This document shows positions 9,014 to 17,556 of a DNA stretch of 64,000 nt, in pieces. Every line of letters starts with the position of its first letter. Position 1 is the stretch's first letter. A program made the position numbers and the translations under genes. The notes beneath the pieces were generated by a model. It made no database searches, was not told the DNA's origin, and saw only the letters and a program-made list of their open reading frames with translations. This DNA is from Rhodospirillaceae bacterium (lineage in GTDB: Bacteria > Pseudomonadota > Alphaproteobacteria > MPNO01 > UBA2964). The stretch is taken from contig PATI01000069.1 of assembly GCA_002712335.1 (NCBI GenBank), positions 1 to 64,000 of the forward strand, given 5' to 3'.

Positions 9014-9886
9014 ATGAAATATTGTCAAGGCCCGGATCCCAAAACTAAAATTCCTAACTTTGCCGTGCCTCGTAAGGCCTGTGATGCGCACTGCCATGTT
9101 TTCGGCCCTGCAAATCAATTCCCATTCTTTACGGGTAGAACCTACACCCCGCCTGATGCTTCATACGAATCCATGCAGGTTCTCCAAAATATTTTAGGTA
9201 TAGAGAGAGCGGTAATCGTTCAGGCAACTTGTCACGGGACTGACAATTCGGCTGCATTGGACGCAATTAAACGTTCTAAAGGACGTTATCGCGGTGTAGC
9301 AATCGTGGATGAAGGTTTTAGTGATCACGATTTTATCAAACTCCATGAAGGTGGTATAAGGGGAGTAAGGTTTTCCTTTGCCCGGCATATTGGTAATGCT
9401 CCAGACTTTGGAGCCGTTCGAAAAATTGCAAACCGTATCGCACCGCTTGGTTGGCATATCGTTATTTATATGGAAGCCGCGGATATTGTTGAATATTCCA
9501 AAACGTTAGGGGACTTGCCGCTACCTGTAGTTATTGACCATATGGGTCGTGTAAAAACGAAAGACGGTATTGGCCAGGAGCCATTTCAACTACTCTTGAA
9601 CCTGTTAAAGGAAAAAGAGGATTTCTGGGTAAAAATTTGTGGGGCAGAGAGAATATCGTCACAGGGACCGCCCTTTAAAGATGCGATACCTTTTGCGCAG
9701 GCTTGCATTGCTGCAGCACCGGATAGGGTTTTATGGGGGACAGATTGGCCTCATCCAAATATTGAAGGTTTTATGCCTAACGACGGCGACCTTTTGGATT
9801 TGTTGGCTTCGCATGCGCCTAATGAAAAAACTCGCCACAAAATCTTAGTTGATAATCCAGCGCATTTATACGGGTTTCATGACTAA
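9014..9886 (+). CDS. ligI: 2-pyrone-4,6-dicarboxylate lactonase LigI-like amidohydrolase
   Basis: Amidohydrolase-superfamily lactonase converting 2-pyrone-4,6-dicarboxylate (PDC) to 4-oxalomesaconate in protocatechuate/gallate 4,5-cleavage pathways. The H-x-H motif is H26-C-H28 (ACDAHCHVFGP); VIVQATCHGTDN, VVIDHMGR and the C-terminal LWGTDWPHPN with the catalytic Asp near residue 243 follow the LigI pattern closely. Length 290 aa fits. ATG 9014 starts 37 nt after mntR on the same strand but is functionally linked to the downstream aldolase and ligJ. Sulfomuconolactone hydrolase-type relatives share parts of the fold, but the neighbouring ligJ strongly favours PDC. Confidence 0.87.
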   Translation: MKYCQGPDPKTKIPNFAVPRKACDAHCHVFGPANQFPFFTGRTYTPPDASYESMQVLQNILGIERAVIVQATCHGTDNSAALDAIKRSKGRYRGVAIVDEGFSDHDFIKLHEGGIRGVRFSFARHIGNAPDFGAVRKIANRIAPLGWHIVIYMEAADIVEYSKTLGDLPLPVVIDHMGRVKTKDGIGQEPFQLLLNLLKEKEDFWVKICGAERISSQGPPFKDAIPFAQACIAAAPDRVLWGTDWPHPNIEGFMPNDGDLLDLLASHAPNEKTRHKILVDNPAHLYGFHD

Positions 9887-10005
9887 TTAAACTCACTCAT
9901 CTTTGAAAGTAAATTAATTTTGGGGCATGGGTAGAGGCCGGATTGCTTGACTGCTTTTGTGTCATTAGAATAAGGGAACGATAAATATATTTCTAGGTGA
10001 TACAG

Positions 10006-10914
10006 ATGGCAGACGAATTGAGACTCAATGGAGTAATTGGCGCTCTGGCTGCAGGCAAGCCCGCCTTTACGGCGTTTTCTACTCCTGATGTTCCTTCAGC
10101 AATCGCTTATAGCACAAATACTGGTTATGACGGTATAGTCTTCGAAATGGAACATAATCCGTGGGATGGTCCTGTCTTACGTGATTGTTTACAATATATG
10201 TTGAACCGATCCCAAATAGCCAAGTCGGGTTCCTTAGCACCTGAAGTAACACCCCTGGTCAGAGTGCCACCCAATGGCAATGAGATGGCTCAGTGGCAAG
10301 CTAAACAGGCACTAGATCTTGGCGTATACGGGGTTGTTTGGCCCCATATAAGCTCCGTTGAAGAAGCCTACAATGCAGTAGCTGCCTGTCGCTATCCTCG
10401 AATGAGTGACACACCGTTATATGAGCCAGCTGGAATTAGGGGAGATGGCCCGACGACAGCAACTCGTTATTGGGGATTGAGCCAGCAAGAATATTATAAA
10501 AAAGCGGATGTATGGCCGTTGGCAAAAGACGGAGAATTATTAGTTGTGCTTATGATTGAGGATACGAAAGGTATGGCAGCCTTATCAGATATTTTAAAAA
10601 ATGTCCCAGGCGTAGGAGCGGTCCTCATTGGTGAGGGAGATTTGAGTCAGGAACTTGGCTACCCCCGACAGTACGAACATCCAGTAGTACTCGAAGCAAT
10701 GGCCGAGATAGTTAATACATGCAAGGAAAATAATGTGGCGGTAGGTCATCCCCACGTTAACGCTGGAAATGTAGGGAGAATTATAGAAGAAGGATATACC
10801 TTTTTAATGGCGGCGCCGGTTCGTTCTACGCCTGGACTTGATAAGGGTTTAGAACTGTCTGGGCGCTCTGGGAGTGGCGATAATAAGCCAACTGATCCCG
10901 CACCTTCCTACTAG
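10006..10914 (+). CDS. HpcH/HpaI-type class II aldolase, candidate 4-carboxy-4-hydroxy-2-oxoadipate aldolase
   Basis: Metal-dependent pyruvate aldolase fold (phosphoenolpyruvate/pyruvate domain). Visible family residues: the His in VFEMEHNPWDG, the metal-binding Glu in VLMIEDTKGMAAL, and the metal-binding Asp in LIGEGDLSQELG. The start is set at ATG 10006, with AGGTGA (9995-10000) as ribosome binding site; the GTG at 9997 gives three extra codons and overlaps that site. It sits between ligI and ligJ, where LigK (an unrelated RraA-like aldolase) would be expected to cleave the product of LigJ into pyruvate and oxaloacetate. That role is inferred from position only; the class assignment is firm. 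Confidence 0.8.
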   Translation: MADELRLNGVIGALAAGKPAFTAFSTPDVPSAIAYSTNTGYDGIVFEMEHNPWDGPVLRDCLQYMLNRSQIAKSGSLAPEVTPLVRVPPNGNEMAQWQAKQALDLGVYGVVWPHISSVEEAYNAVAACRYPRMSDTPLYEPAGIRGDGPTTATRYWGLSQQEYYKKADVWPLAKDGELLVVLMIEDTKGMAALSDILKNVPGVGAVLIGEGDLSQELGYPRQYEHPVVLEAMAEIVNTCKENNVAVGHPHVNAGNVGRIIEEGYTFLMAAPVRSTPGLDKGLELSGRSGSGDNKPTDPAPSY

Positions 10915-10979
10915 GTTGAAATTGCTGCCGAAGTTCGCTTTGGCACAGTTTTTTGGTAACAAAGACAGGAGATAAAATA

Positions 10980-12005
10980 ATGATCATTGATTGTCACGGC
11001 CACTACACCACAGAGCCTGATGTTCTTACAGATTATCGTAAGGGCCAACTTGCTGGGGTTGATAAAGATCCAAATTTTGTTCCGTCCGAGGCAGACTTTA
11101 CATGTAGTGATGATGAAATGCGTGAACGACTTGAACCTGCACAAATTAGGCTTCAGCGTGAACGCGGTTCTGACGTGACAATTTTTTCACCTCGTGCTGT
11201 AGGTATGGGCCATCATTTGGGAACAGAAAAAACTAGTGAGTACTGGGCCACAATTTGTAACAATATGGTTAGAAGGGCTTGCGATCTTTACCCTGAAAAT
11301 TTTGTACCTGTATGCCAATTACCCCAATTTCCAGGAATTGAACCTAAGAAAAGCGTTCCAGAATTGAAGCGTTGTGTTAATGAGATGGGTTTTATTGGAC
11401 TTAATCTAAATCCTGATCCATCAGGAGCGATGTGGACAGATCCTCCAATCACCGATAAGTGGTGGTACCCGATATACGAAGCAATGGTAGAGCTAGATGT
11501 CCCCGCAATGTTGCACGTTAGTGGGTCATGCAACCCTAATTTTCATCATACGGGATCCCATTATTTGTGTGGTGATACAACAGTTTTTATGCAGCTGTTA
11601 ATGTCTGACTTGTTCAAGGAATTTCCAACTTTAAAGTTTATAATCCCTCATGGAGGCGGTGCTGTACCTTATCATTGGGGTCGCTTCCGCGGTTTGGCAC
11701 AGGATATGGGGCGCCCCGTATTGGACGAATTACTGCTAAAAAATGTGTTTTTTGATACCTGTGTATATCATCAGGCAGGAATTGATTGCTTGCTTAAGGT
11801 GGTGCCCATCAAGAATATTCTGTTTGCTTCAGAAATGGTAGGGGCTGTTCGTGGAATTGATCCCGAAACAGGTTTCAATTATGACGATACAAAAAGATAT
11901 ATTGATGCAGCGGATATTACAGAAGCCGAGAAAACTCAAATTTTTTCAGAAAACGCATTCAATGTATTTTCAAGACTAGAAGCATCAATGGCTAGCGGAA
12001 ATTAA
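10980..12005 (+). CDS. ligJ: 4-oxalomesaconate hydratase LigJ
   Basis: Zinc-dependent amidohydrolase-family hydratase converting 4-oxalomesaconate to 4-carboxy-4-hydroxy-2-oxoadipate. The protein begins MIIDCHGHYTT (H6/H8 metal motif) and contains GFIGLNLNPDPSG, HVSGSCNP, IIPHGGGAVPYHWGRFRG, FFDTCVYHQAG and SEMVGAVRGIDP, all characteristic of LigJ. The start ATG 10980 is 8 nt downstream of AGGAGAT (10966-10972); an in-frame upstream GTG at 10953 lacks support. Length 341 aa is normal. It closes a three-gene unit with ligI and the HpcH-type aldolase; no ligAB, ligC or ligU is in view, so the upper pathway must be encoded elsewhere. Confidence 0.92.
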   Translation: MIIDCHGHYTTEPDVLTDYRKGQLAGVDKDPNFVPSEADFTCSDDEMRERLEPAQIRLQRERGSDVTIFSPRAVGMGHHLGTEKTSEYWATICNNMVRRACDLYPENFVPVCQLPQFPGIEPKKSVPELKRCVNEMGFIGLNLNPDPSGAMWTDPPITDKWWYPIYEAMVELDVPAMLHVSGSCNPNFHHTGSHYLCGDTTVFMQLLMSDLFKEFPTLKFIIPHGGGAVPYHWGRFRGLAQDMGRPVLDELLLKNVFFDTCVYHQAGIDCLLKVVPIKNILFASEMVGAVRGIDPETGFNYDDTKRYIDAADITEAEKTQIFSENAFNVFSRLEASMASGN

Positions 12006-12457
12006 GAAAATAAAAAAGTTTATTAAAATTATCTTTATTTAAAAGAAGGACCCTTTTAAGCCTTATATTCTTAATTACTATTTTATTTTTTAAATTTCTT
12101 TTCCACAAGTTTTCCACAGGGAAAGTGGCAGTTTTCCACAGGCTATAAATGATTTGGTTGGCTAAGATCCACTTATTTATGCACAAAATATAGTAGGTGT
12201 GTGGGTTAAAACTACTAATTATTGTTGACGTGATGACTTTCCTTAGGGCAAACTTATTAATGTTCCGTCATGTAAAGGTAAAGAAGGCTTAACGTTCCAT
12301 CGGCTTTTCATTTAGAATAGAGAGTTTGGTCGCATAATTCGATTTGAGTCTTCTAAGCAACTAGAACATTTAACGGAATTGAGGAGTGTCGTCGCCCTGA
12401 CAAGTCAAAAATGGGATCGGGAGACGTTGTGTTAGTAGTGTATAGGGAGGTCTAGGT
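12006..12457. other. 452-bp intergenic region upstream of nrdAB
   Basis: The longest gene-free stretch in the window. The first ~95 bp are strongly AT-rich with A/T runs; then come four DnaA-box-type 9-mers (12099-12185). The remainder (12186-12457) has no recognisable gene, RNA or clear NrdR box, and ends with the nrdA ribosome binding site. No convincing sigma-70 promoter pair was found by eye. Confidence 0.7.
12099..12185 (+). promoter_or_regulatory. Cluster of four DnaA boxes
   Basis: Three copies of TTTTCCACA (12099-12107, 12110-12118, 12132-12140) and one TTATGCACA (12177-12185), all in the same orientation and all matching the relaxed DnaA-box consensus TTWTNCACA. They lie about 270-360 bp before the nrdA start. 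DnaA is a known regulator of nrdAB in E. coli, so transcriptional control of ribonucleotide reductase by DnaA is the simplest reading. Confidence 0.7.
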
Positions 12458-14365
12458 GTGCTTGATATTGTAAATGGGGATGTGACACCTGAAGTCTTTC
12501 AGACCGAACGTGGTATTCGCGTCTTAATAGATAAAAATCGCGATGTATTTCTAACTGAGTTTGGGAAAGAAACGTTGTCAGATAGGTATTTGATGCCAGA
12601 TGAAGGTTATCAGGACCTATTCGCGCGTGTTGCTGCCCATTATGCAGATGATACGGAGCACGCCCAGCGTCTTTATGAATACATAAGTAATTTATGGTTT
12701 ATGCCTTCCACACCGGTGCTTTCTAATGGCGGTACCAAGCGCGGATTACCTATCTCTTGCTTTCTCAATGAAGCAGATGACAGCCTTCAGGGTATTGTTG
12801 GCCTCTGGAATGAAAATGTTTGGTTAGCTGCAAAGGGCGGAGGTATTGGTAGTTATTGGGGCAATTTACGTTCTATAGGGGAGAAGGTTGGTGCAAATGG
12901 AAAAACCTCAGGTATAATCCCCTTTATTCGTGTTATGGACTCTTTGACACTCGCCATTAGTCAGGGTTCACTTAGGCGAGGTTCTGCAGCTATTTATTTG
13001 CCCATCGATCATCCAGAGATTGAAGAATTTATAGAGTTGCGTCGCCCTACAGGCGGGGATCCTAATCGGAAGGCGCTTAACCTGCATCACGGTATTCTTT
13101 TGACGGATGAATTCATGCGGTTGGTCGAAGAAGATGGTGAAATGCCATTAAGAAGCCCCAAAGATCGTCATGTTGTTCGCACAGTTTCTGCCCGTTCTCT
13201 ATGGATCCGTTTACTAACGGCTCGCGTAGAAACAGGTGAACCTTATTTCATTTATATTGATCATGTTAACAAGGCGATACCGGAACATCATAAACTTGCA
13301 AATTTACAAGTTAAAATGTCAAATCTATGTAGTGAAATTACTCTTCCGACCGGTACGGATAAAGACGGTCAGGAACGTACTGCAGTTTGTTGTCTTTGTT
13401 CCTTAAACTTAGAAACTTGGTCTAGTTGGAAAGATAATTCACAATTTATTCCGGACGTAATGAGGTTTCTTGATAATGTATTGCAGGATTTTATTGATAA
13501 TGCGCCGGATCAAATGTCTCGGGCTCGTTACTCGGCTATGCGTGAGCGTTCTGTGGGACTTGGTGTTATGGGTCTGCATTCATTTTTTCAGTCGCAAAAT
13601 ATCCCCTTTGAATCCGTTATGGCTAAGGTTTGGAATAAAAAAATCTTTAAACATATTCGCGAGCAAGTGGATATTTCTTCAGTAAAATTAGCTGAAGAGC
13701 GAGGTGCCTGTCCTGATGCTGCTGATTATGGAATTATGGAACGGTTTTCGAGTAAGATGGCAATTGCACCAACAGCATCTATATCCATTATTTGTGGTGG
13801 GTCCTCGCCAGGCATAGAGCCAATAGCAGCCAACTCTTTTACACATAAAACATTGTCTGGATCGTTTAGTGTTAAAAATAAATATTTAAAAGCCATGTTG
13901 AAAGAAAAAGGTAAAGACACCAATGAGATCTGGTCTTCAATCACGACCAATGAGGGGTCTGTCCAGCATCTGGATTTTCTATCGGAAGATGAAAAGGACG
14001 TTTTTAAGACGGCATTCGAACTCGATCAACGTTGGATTATAGATTTAGCGGGGGACAGGGCGGAGCACATATGTCAGTCCCAATCAGTAAATATATTTTT
14101 GCCGGCTGATGTGGAAAAGAAATTATTGCATCAGATACATTGGCAAGCATGGAAGAAGGGTGTGAAAAGCCTGTATTACTGTCGTTCAAAATCAATTCAA
14201 CGGGCTGAAGCAGTGTCCCAGAAACAGGATACAAATGAAATAACTGGTGAGGGGATCATGCCCTTGCCTTCACCTGACGCCATCAACGTTACAATCGCTG
14301 AACCCACAAGCCAAAATGCGTCAGAAAATGAAAATGATTATGAGGAATGCCTCTCTTGTCAGTAA
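12458..14365 (+). CDS. nrdA: Ribonucleoside-diphosphate reductase class Ia, alpha subunit NrdA
   Basis: Catalytic subunit reducing NDPs to dNDPs. Active-site cysteines can be placed: C101 (PISCFLN), the finger-loop N289-L-C291-S-E293 (thiyl radical Cys), the CLCSLNLE cysteine region near 311-314, and the C-terminal redox pair C631/C634 in ECLSCQ at the extreme end. At 635 aa it is shorter than E. coli NrdA; an N-terminal ATP cone is not recognisable, suggesting no dATP overall allostery through such a domain. The GTG start at 12458 is chosen because TAGGGAGG lies 7 nt upstream (12443-12450). nrdB follows after 27 nt, in the same operon; DnaA boxes lie upstream. Confidence 0.95.
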   Translation: MLDIVNGDVTPEVFQTERGIRVLIDKNRDVFLTEFGKETLSDRYLMPDEGYQDLFARVAAHYADDTEHAQRLYEYISNLWFMPSTPVLSNGGTKRGLPISCFLNEADDSLQGIVGLWNENVWLAAKGGGIGSYWGNLRSIGEKVGANGKTSGIIPFIRVMDSLTLAISQGSLRRGSAAIYLPIDHPEIEEFIELRRPTGGDPNRKALNLHHGILLTDEFMRLVEEDGEMPLRSPKDRHVVRTVSARSLWIRLLTARVETGEPYFIYIDHVNKAIPEHHKLANLQVKMSNLCSEITLPTGTDKDGQERTAVCCLCSLNLETWSSWKDNSQFIPDVMRFLDNVLQDFIDNAPDQMSRARYSAMRERSVGLGVMGLHSFFQSQNIPFESVMAKVWNKKIFKHIREQVDISSVKLAEERGACPDAADYGIMERFSSKMAIAPTASISIICGGSSPGIEPIAANSFTHKTLSGSFSVKNKYLKAMLKEKGKDTNEIWSSITTNEGSVQHLDFLSEDEKDVFKTAFELDQRWIIDLAGDRAEHICQSQSVNIFLPADVEKKLLHQIHWQAWKKGVKSLYYCRSKSIQRAEAVSQKQDTNEITGEGIMPLPSPDAINVTIAEPTSQNASENENDYEECLSCQ

Positions 14366-14392
14366 ATATCAGCTTCAATAGGAAAAGGTAAT

Positions 14393-15355
14393 ATGTCGCT
14401 GTTAGAAGAAAAAATCGTATACAAACCGTTTCGTTATCCTTGGTGTTATGACGCGTGGTTAACCCAACAACGCGTTCACTGGATTCCAGAGGAAGTACCT
14501 TTGGCGGATGACGTTAAGGACTGGCATAATAAGTTAAATGCGGAAGAACGTCATACGTTGACCCAAATTTTTCGTTTTTTTACCCAAGCTGATATCGAGG
14601 TAAATAATTGTTATATGAAGCATTACACCCAGGTCTTTAAACCGACCGAAGTGCAAATGATGTTGGCTGCATTTTCAAATATTGAGACCGTGCATATCGC
14701 GGCCTATTCCTATTTATTGGATACTATCGGTATGCCGGAGACGGAGTATGAGGCGTTTCTCCGATATAAGGAGATGAAAGATAAATACGATTATATGCAA
14801 GGCTTTAACTGTGAGAGTAAGAAAGATATTGCCATGACCTTGGCAGTATTTGCAGCGTTTACCGAAGGTCTGCAGCTCTTCGCATCATTTGCGATCCTTC
14901 TTAATTTTCCTCGTCATAATAAAATGAAAGGGATGGGCCAAATCGTTTCTTGGTCAGTGCGTGATGAGAGTCTTCATTGTGAATCAATGATCAAATTATT
15001 TCGTACTTTTGTATCAGAAAATCCGGAAATCTGGACCGCCGACTTACAACGCGAAATATATCTCGCCTGTAACACTGTGGTAGATCATGAAGATGCTTTT
15101 ATCAACTTGGCATTTGAACTAGGGCCTGCGGAGGGATTAACGGCAGCAGAGGTAAAAGAATATATTCGTTATATTGCCGATAGGCGTTTGTCACAGCTCG
15201 GTCTGCAACCAATGTTTCGTATTGAAAAGAACCCTTTGCCTTGGCTTGATGAAATCCTTAATGGTGTTGAGCACGCAAATTTCTTTGAAAATCGTGCGAC
15301 AGAGTATTCTAAGGCAGCCACTCTCGGAAGCTGGGATGAGGTATGGAATAGCTGA
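14393..15355 (+). CDS. nrdB: Ribonucleoside-diphosphate reductase class Ia, beta subunit NrdB
   Basis: Small subunit that houses the diferric-tyrosyl radical cofactor. Ligands and radical site fit the E. coli pattern: D67 (QADIE), E98-x-x-H101-x-x-x-Y105 (ETVHIAAY, the Tyr being the radical), a later Glu in FTEGLQLFASF, and E-x-x-H in RDESLHCES. Presence of the Tyr indicates class Ia/Ib chemistry rather than the Tyr-less Mn/Fe class Ic. Length 320 aa. An AGGAAAAGG tract (14379-14387) precedes ATG 14393. The gene is followed by a strong rho-independent terminator. Confidence 0.95.
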   Translation: MSLLEEKIVYKPFRYPWCYDAWLTQQRVHWIPEEVPLADDVKDWHNKLNAEERHTLTQIFRFFTQADIEVNNCYMKHYTQVFKPTEVQMMLAAFSNIETVHIAAYSYLLDTIGMPETEYEAFLRYKEMKDKYDYMQGFNCESKKDIAMTLAVFAAFTEGLQLFASFAILLNFPRHNKMKGMGQIVSWSVRDESLHCESMIKLFRTFVSENPEIWTADLQREIYLACNTVVDHEDAFINLAFELGPAEGLTAAEVKEYIRYIADRRLSQLGLQPMFRIEKNPLPWLDEILNGVEHANFFENRATEYSKAATLGSWDEVWNS

Positions 15356-15400
15356 TTGCTCAGAGTAGTTTTCTAGAGTAGGCACCGTAGCAATTAGCAA

Positions 15401-15440
15401 GGCCGCCGACCCTAGGGTCGGCGGCCCTTCATTTTGATTT
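15401..15440 (+). terminator. Rho-independent terminator of nrdAB
   Basis: A perfect 26-bp palindrome (15401-15426; arms GGCCGCCGACCC and GGGTCGGCGGCC around TA) is followed by a T-rich tail (CTTCATTTTGATTTT). It lies 46 nt after the nrdB stop, before the convergent helicase gene, and could also serve that gene. Confidence 0.9.
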
Positions 15441-15480
15441 TATCTCAAAGAAGAGTGATTAACCTTTTCTTTGGCAATAT

Positions 15481-17319
15481 TTAGCTTTTTGACGCTAGAT
15501 GTTTTGAAGCATTAAAATAAGGCAGATTGTCTTGTGTTGAGCATCCCATGATAGCTAGTCGTTCGGTAATTCTGATTGCTTTTTGATATTTTCGTTCGCT
15601 TTCGTCCAAATTATGATCCTGAAAAGCTGTGCCGCAAACTAGAATTCCGTAATGGGCCTGCACCGTTCTGATTTCGCGGCCTGTTAACATCCCATCTGAA
15701 ATAATTGATAAATCGAACTCGTCCTGTTTAATTATTTGAATATCATTTTCTACTAGATATTCACGGATTTTGGTTTCGCCTTTTAAGGCGGCGTCCCAAT
15801 AATCTGATTCTGACCGGGTGGTCTCACCCGAAACAACCTCGAATGCCATACAAAATGCTAAAAATACCTGTTCCTTGGGTGTTGCAGTTCGCCAAGCCGT
15901 CCCTCCTAAATTTTTCCATATCATGAGGTCCATTTCTTCGAAAACCCTTGGCACGCGGTCGAAGAAAAGTGTGTGCAGGCGGTTTTCTGTCAGTGATCCG
16001 TCTTGTGTTTGTTCCTTATAAATGTCAATGGCAGCGTAGGCGCCACATACTGGACATGTATCGTTTTCGTATAAACCTTTCTTATATATATGTGAACATC
16101 GGGTTTTTTGTGAGATTTTATTTTCACAGAGCAAGTAACTGTCTCTTCCTGACTCACCGTCTTGTTGCTGCCCAACCCAGTTAAACCGATTGGTATACTG
16201 CATATAAGATTTTCTATGGCTCCAGAGGCTCCACTCAAGTTTTTCAACTGGACCAAAGGTTGTCCAATTTGAGCTAACATCAATAATAATACATTTTTCT
16301 TTCTCTGGTGCGGACCGAAGTCCACGGCCTACCGATTGTCCCCAGAGTACCTTTGATAAAGTTGGCCGAAGGTGAACTATTATATTACAGTGGGGATTGT
16401 CCCACCCTTCAGCTAATACACCAACCGAGACCATAGCCTCTACTTCACCATTTGCATGTCCCTTCAATAGTTTCATACGTTCTTTTATTGGTGTTTTGGC
16501 CGTGACAATTTCAGCTGTAATATCTGCTTGACGAATGCGGAATAATGTTTCTTCAGCTACGCTGATGTCAGCACAGAACCAGGCGGAGATAGGTCTAGGG
16601 CTTACATTTTCACGCTCTTCGATGTAACTCGTCATCGCGTAATCAATCATAGAAGATTTAACGATAGCGGGAGCTAATTTAGAGACTGGAAAATCCCCGG
16701 AACTTATGTCGATTCCGGTTAAATCAAGGTCGTGGACAAAATGGGGTCGATAGACCGGTGGCACTAAGACACCCTCCGAAATTAAATTCTCAATGTTGGC
16801 GCAATCAATGATAGCATCGAAAGCTAAATTCAACTGGTCCCTCTGATCGCCGGTTCGTCTTTCGGGTGAGGCGGTAAGACCAATCAGCTGAGCTTGGTCT
16901 TTTCCATATTCTTTAAAATTATCAAGAATGCGTTTATACCCCTTGCCGTTAGGAGATACACGATGCGCTTCATCAACAATTATCAAGTCGGCTTTAGGAA
17001 TAGCGTCGGCTAAAACATCTTTGGCGCGCATGCTGGTAGAAAGAAGAATATTGTAATTTTTAAAGGCAGGGCCGGTATCTGATACGGTAAGTTTTCTAAC
17101 ATTATGCTCATCGCGCAATGCTTCCTCTAGTTGTTCGAGCAACACAAGTCTGTGGCATAAAACAATTACCTTTTTATTTTCGTAAAATCGCTTGATTAGC
17201 TCACTGGCGAGTACAGTCTTACCAGCGCCAGTTGGCGCTTTTAAAATAAATCGCCGATGTTCTGTAATTATTGATGGAAACTGATCGATAATTTCTTGTT
17301 GCCAGGTTCTTAGGGGCAT
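15481..17319 (-). CDS. SF2 DEAD/DEAH-box helicase (SSL2-like)
   Basis: Superfamily 2 nucleic-acid helicase/translocase. Motif I APTGAGKTVLAS (about 26-37), motif II DEAH (in IIVDEAHR), motif III-type LTASPERR, and motif VI-type GQSVGRGLRSA are present, giving two RecA-like domains in the first ~350 residues. A cysteine cluster follows (CSHIYKKGLYENDTCPVCG), probably a small zinc-binding element, and then a C-terminal region of about 180 aa that I do not recognise. The start ATG 17319 (MPLRTWQQ) directly precedes the Q-motif-like segment. It stands alone, convergent with nrdAB; whether it serves repair, RNA metabolism or defence is not visible. Confidence 0.85.
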   Translation of the reverse strand: MPLRTWQQEIIDQFPSIITEHRRFILKAPTGAGKTVLASELIKRFYENKKVIVLCHRLVLLEQLEEALRDEHNVRKLTVSDTGPAFKNYNILLSTSMRAKDVLADAIPKADLIIVDEAHRVSPNGKGYKRILDNFKEYGKDQAQLIGLTASPERRTGDQRDQLNLAFDAIIDCANIENLISEGVLVPPVYRPHFVHDLDLTGIDISSGDFPVSKLAPAIVKSSMIDYAMTSYIEERENVSPRPISAWFCADISVAEETLFRIRQADITAEIVTAKTPIKERMKLLKGHANGEVEAMVSVGVLAEGWDNPHCNIIVHLRPTLSKVLWGQSVGRGLRSAPEKEKCIIIDVSSNWTTFGPVEKLEWSLWSHRKSYMQYTNRFNWVGQQQDGESGRDSYLLCENKISQKTRCSHIYKKGLYENDTCPVCGAYAAIDIYKEQTQDGSLTENRLHTLFFDRVPRVFEEMDLMIWKNLGGTAWRTATPKEQVFLAFCMAFEVVSGETTRSESDYWDAALKGETKIREYLVENDIQIIKQDEFDLSIISDGMLTGREIRTVQAHYGILVCGTAFQDHNLDESERKYQKAIRITERLAIMGCSTQDNLPYFNASKHLASKS

Positions 17320-17556
17320 CTATCTACTTTTAAAGAGTGGTAATTGATTCGCAGCTGAAAAATTTATCATCTTATACCGGTGGAATGACCATCTGTCTGC
17401 AAAAGAATGAGTATTAAGTGAGATTTTGTTCAATTTTCCAATATTTAGTAGCTTTATCTCTAAAGAAAGGGCATAGCGTAAGTCTAGTTCTTATCAAATT
17501 GGGCAAAAATAGAACTCAAACTATTAACCTATAAATTTCTGTTTTGAAGAATCCTT

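Noticed and set aside
11992..12186. 64-codon reverse open frame in the nrd upstream region
   Set aside because: Composition is that of AT-rich non-coding DNA and it covers the DnaA boxes.
12180..12205. NrdR-box-like sequence GCACAAAATATAG...GTGTG before nrdA
   Set aside because: The spacing between the CAC and GTG halves is about 4 nt too long and the centre does not fit the 16-bp NrdR consensus.
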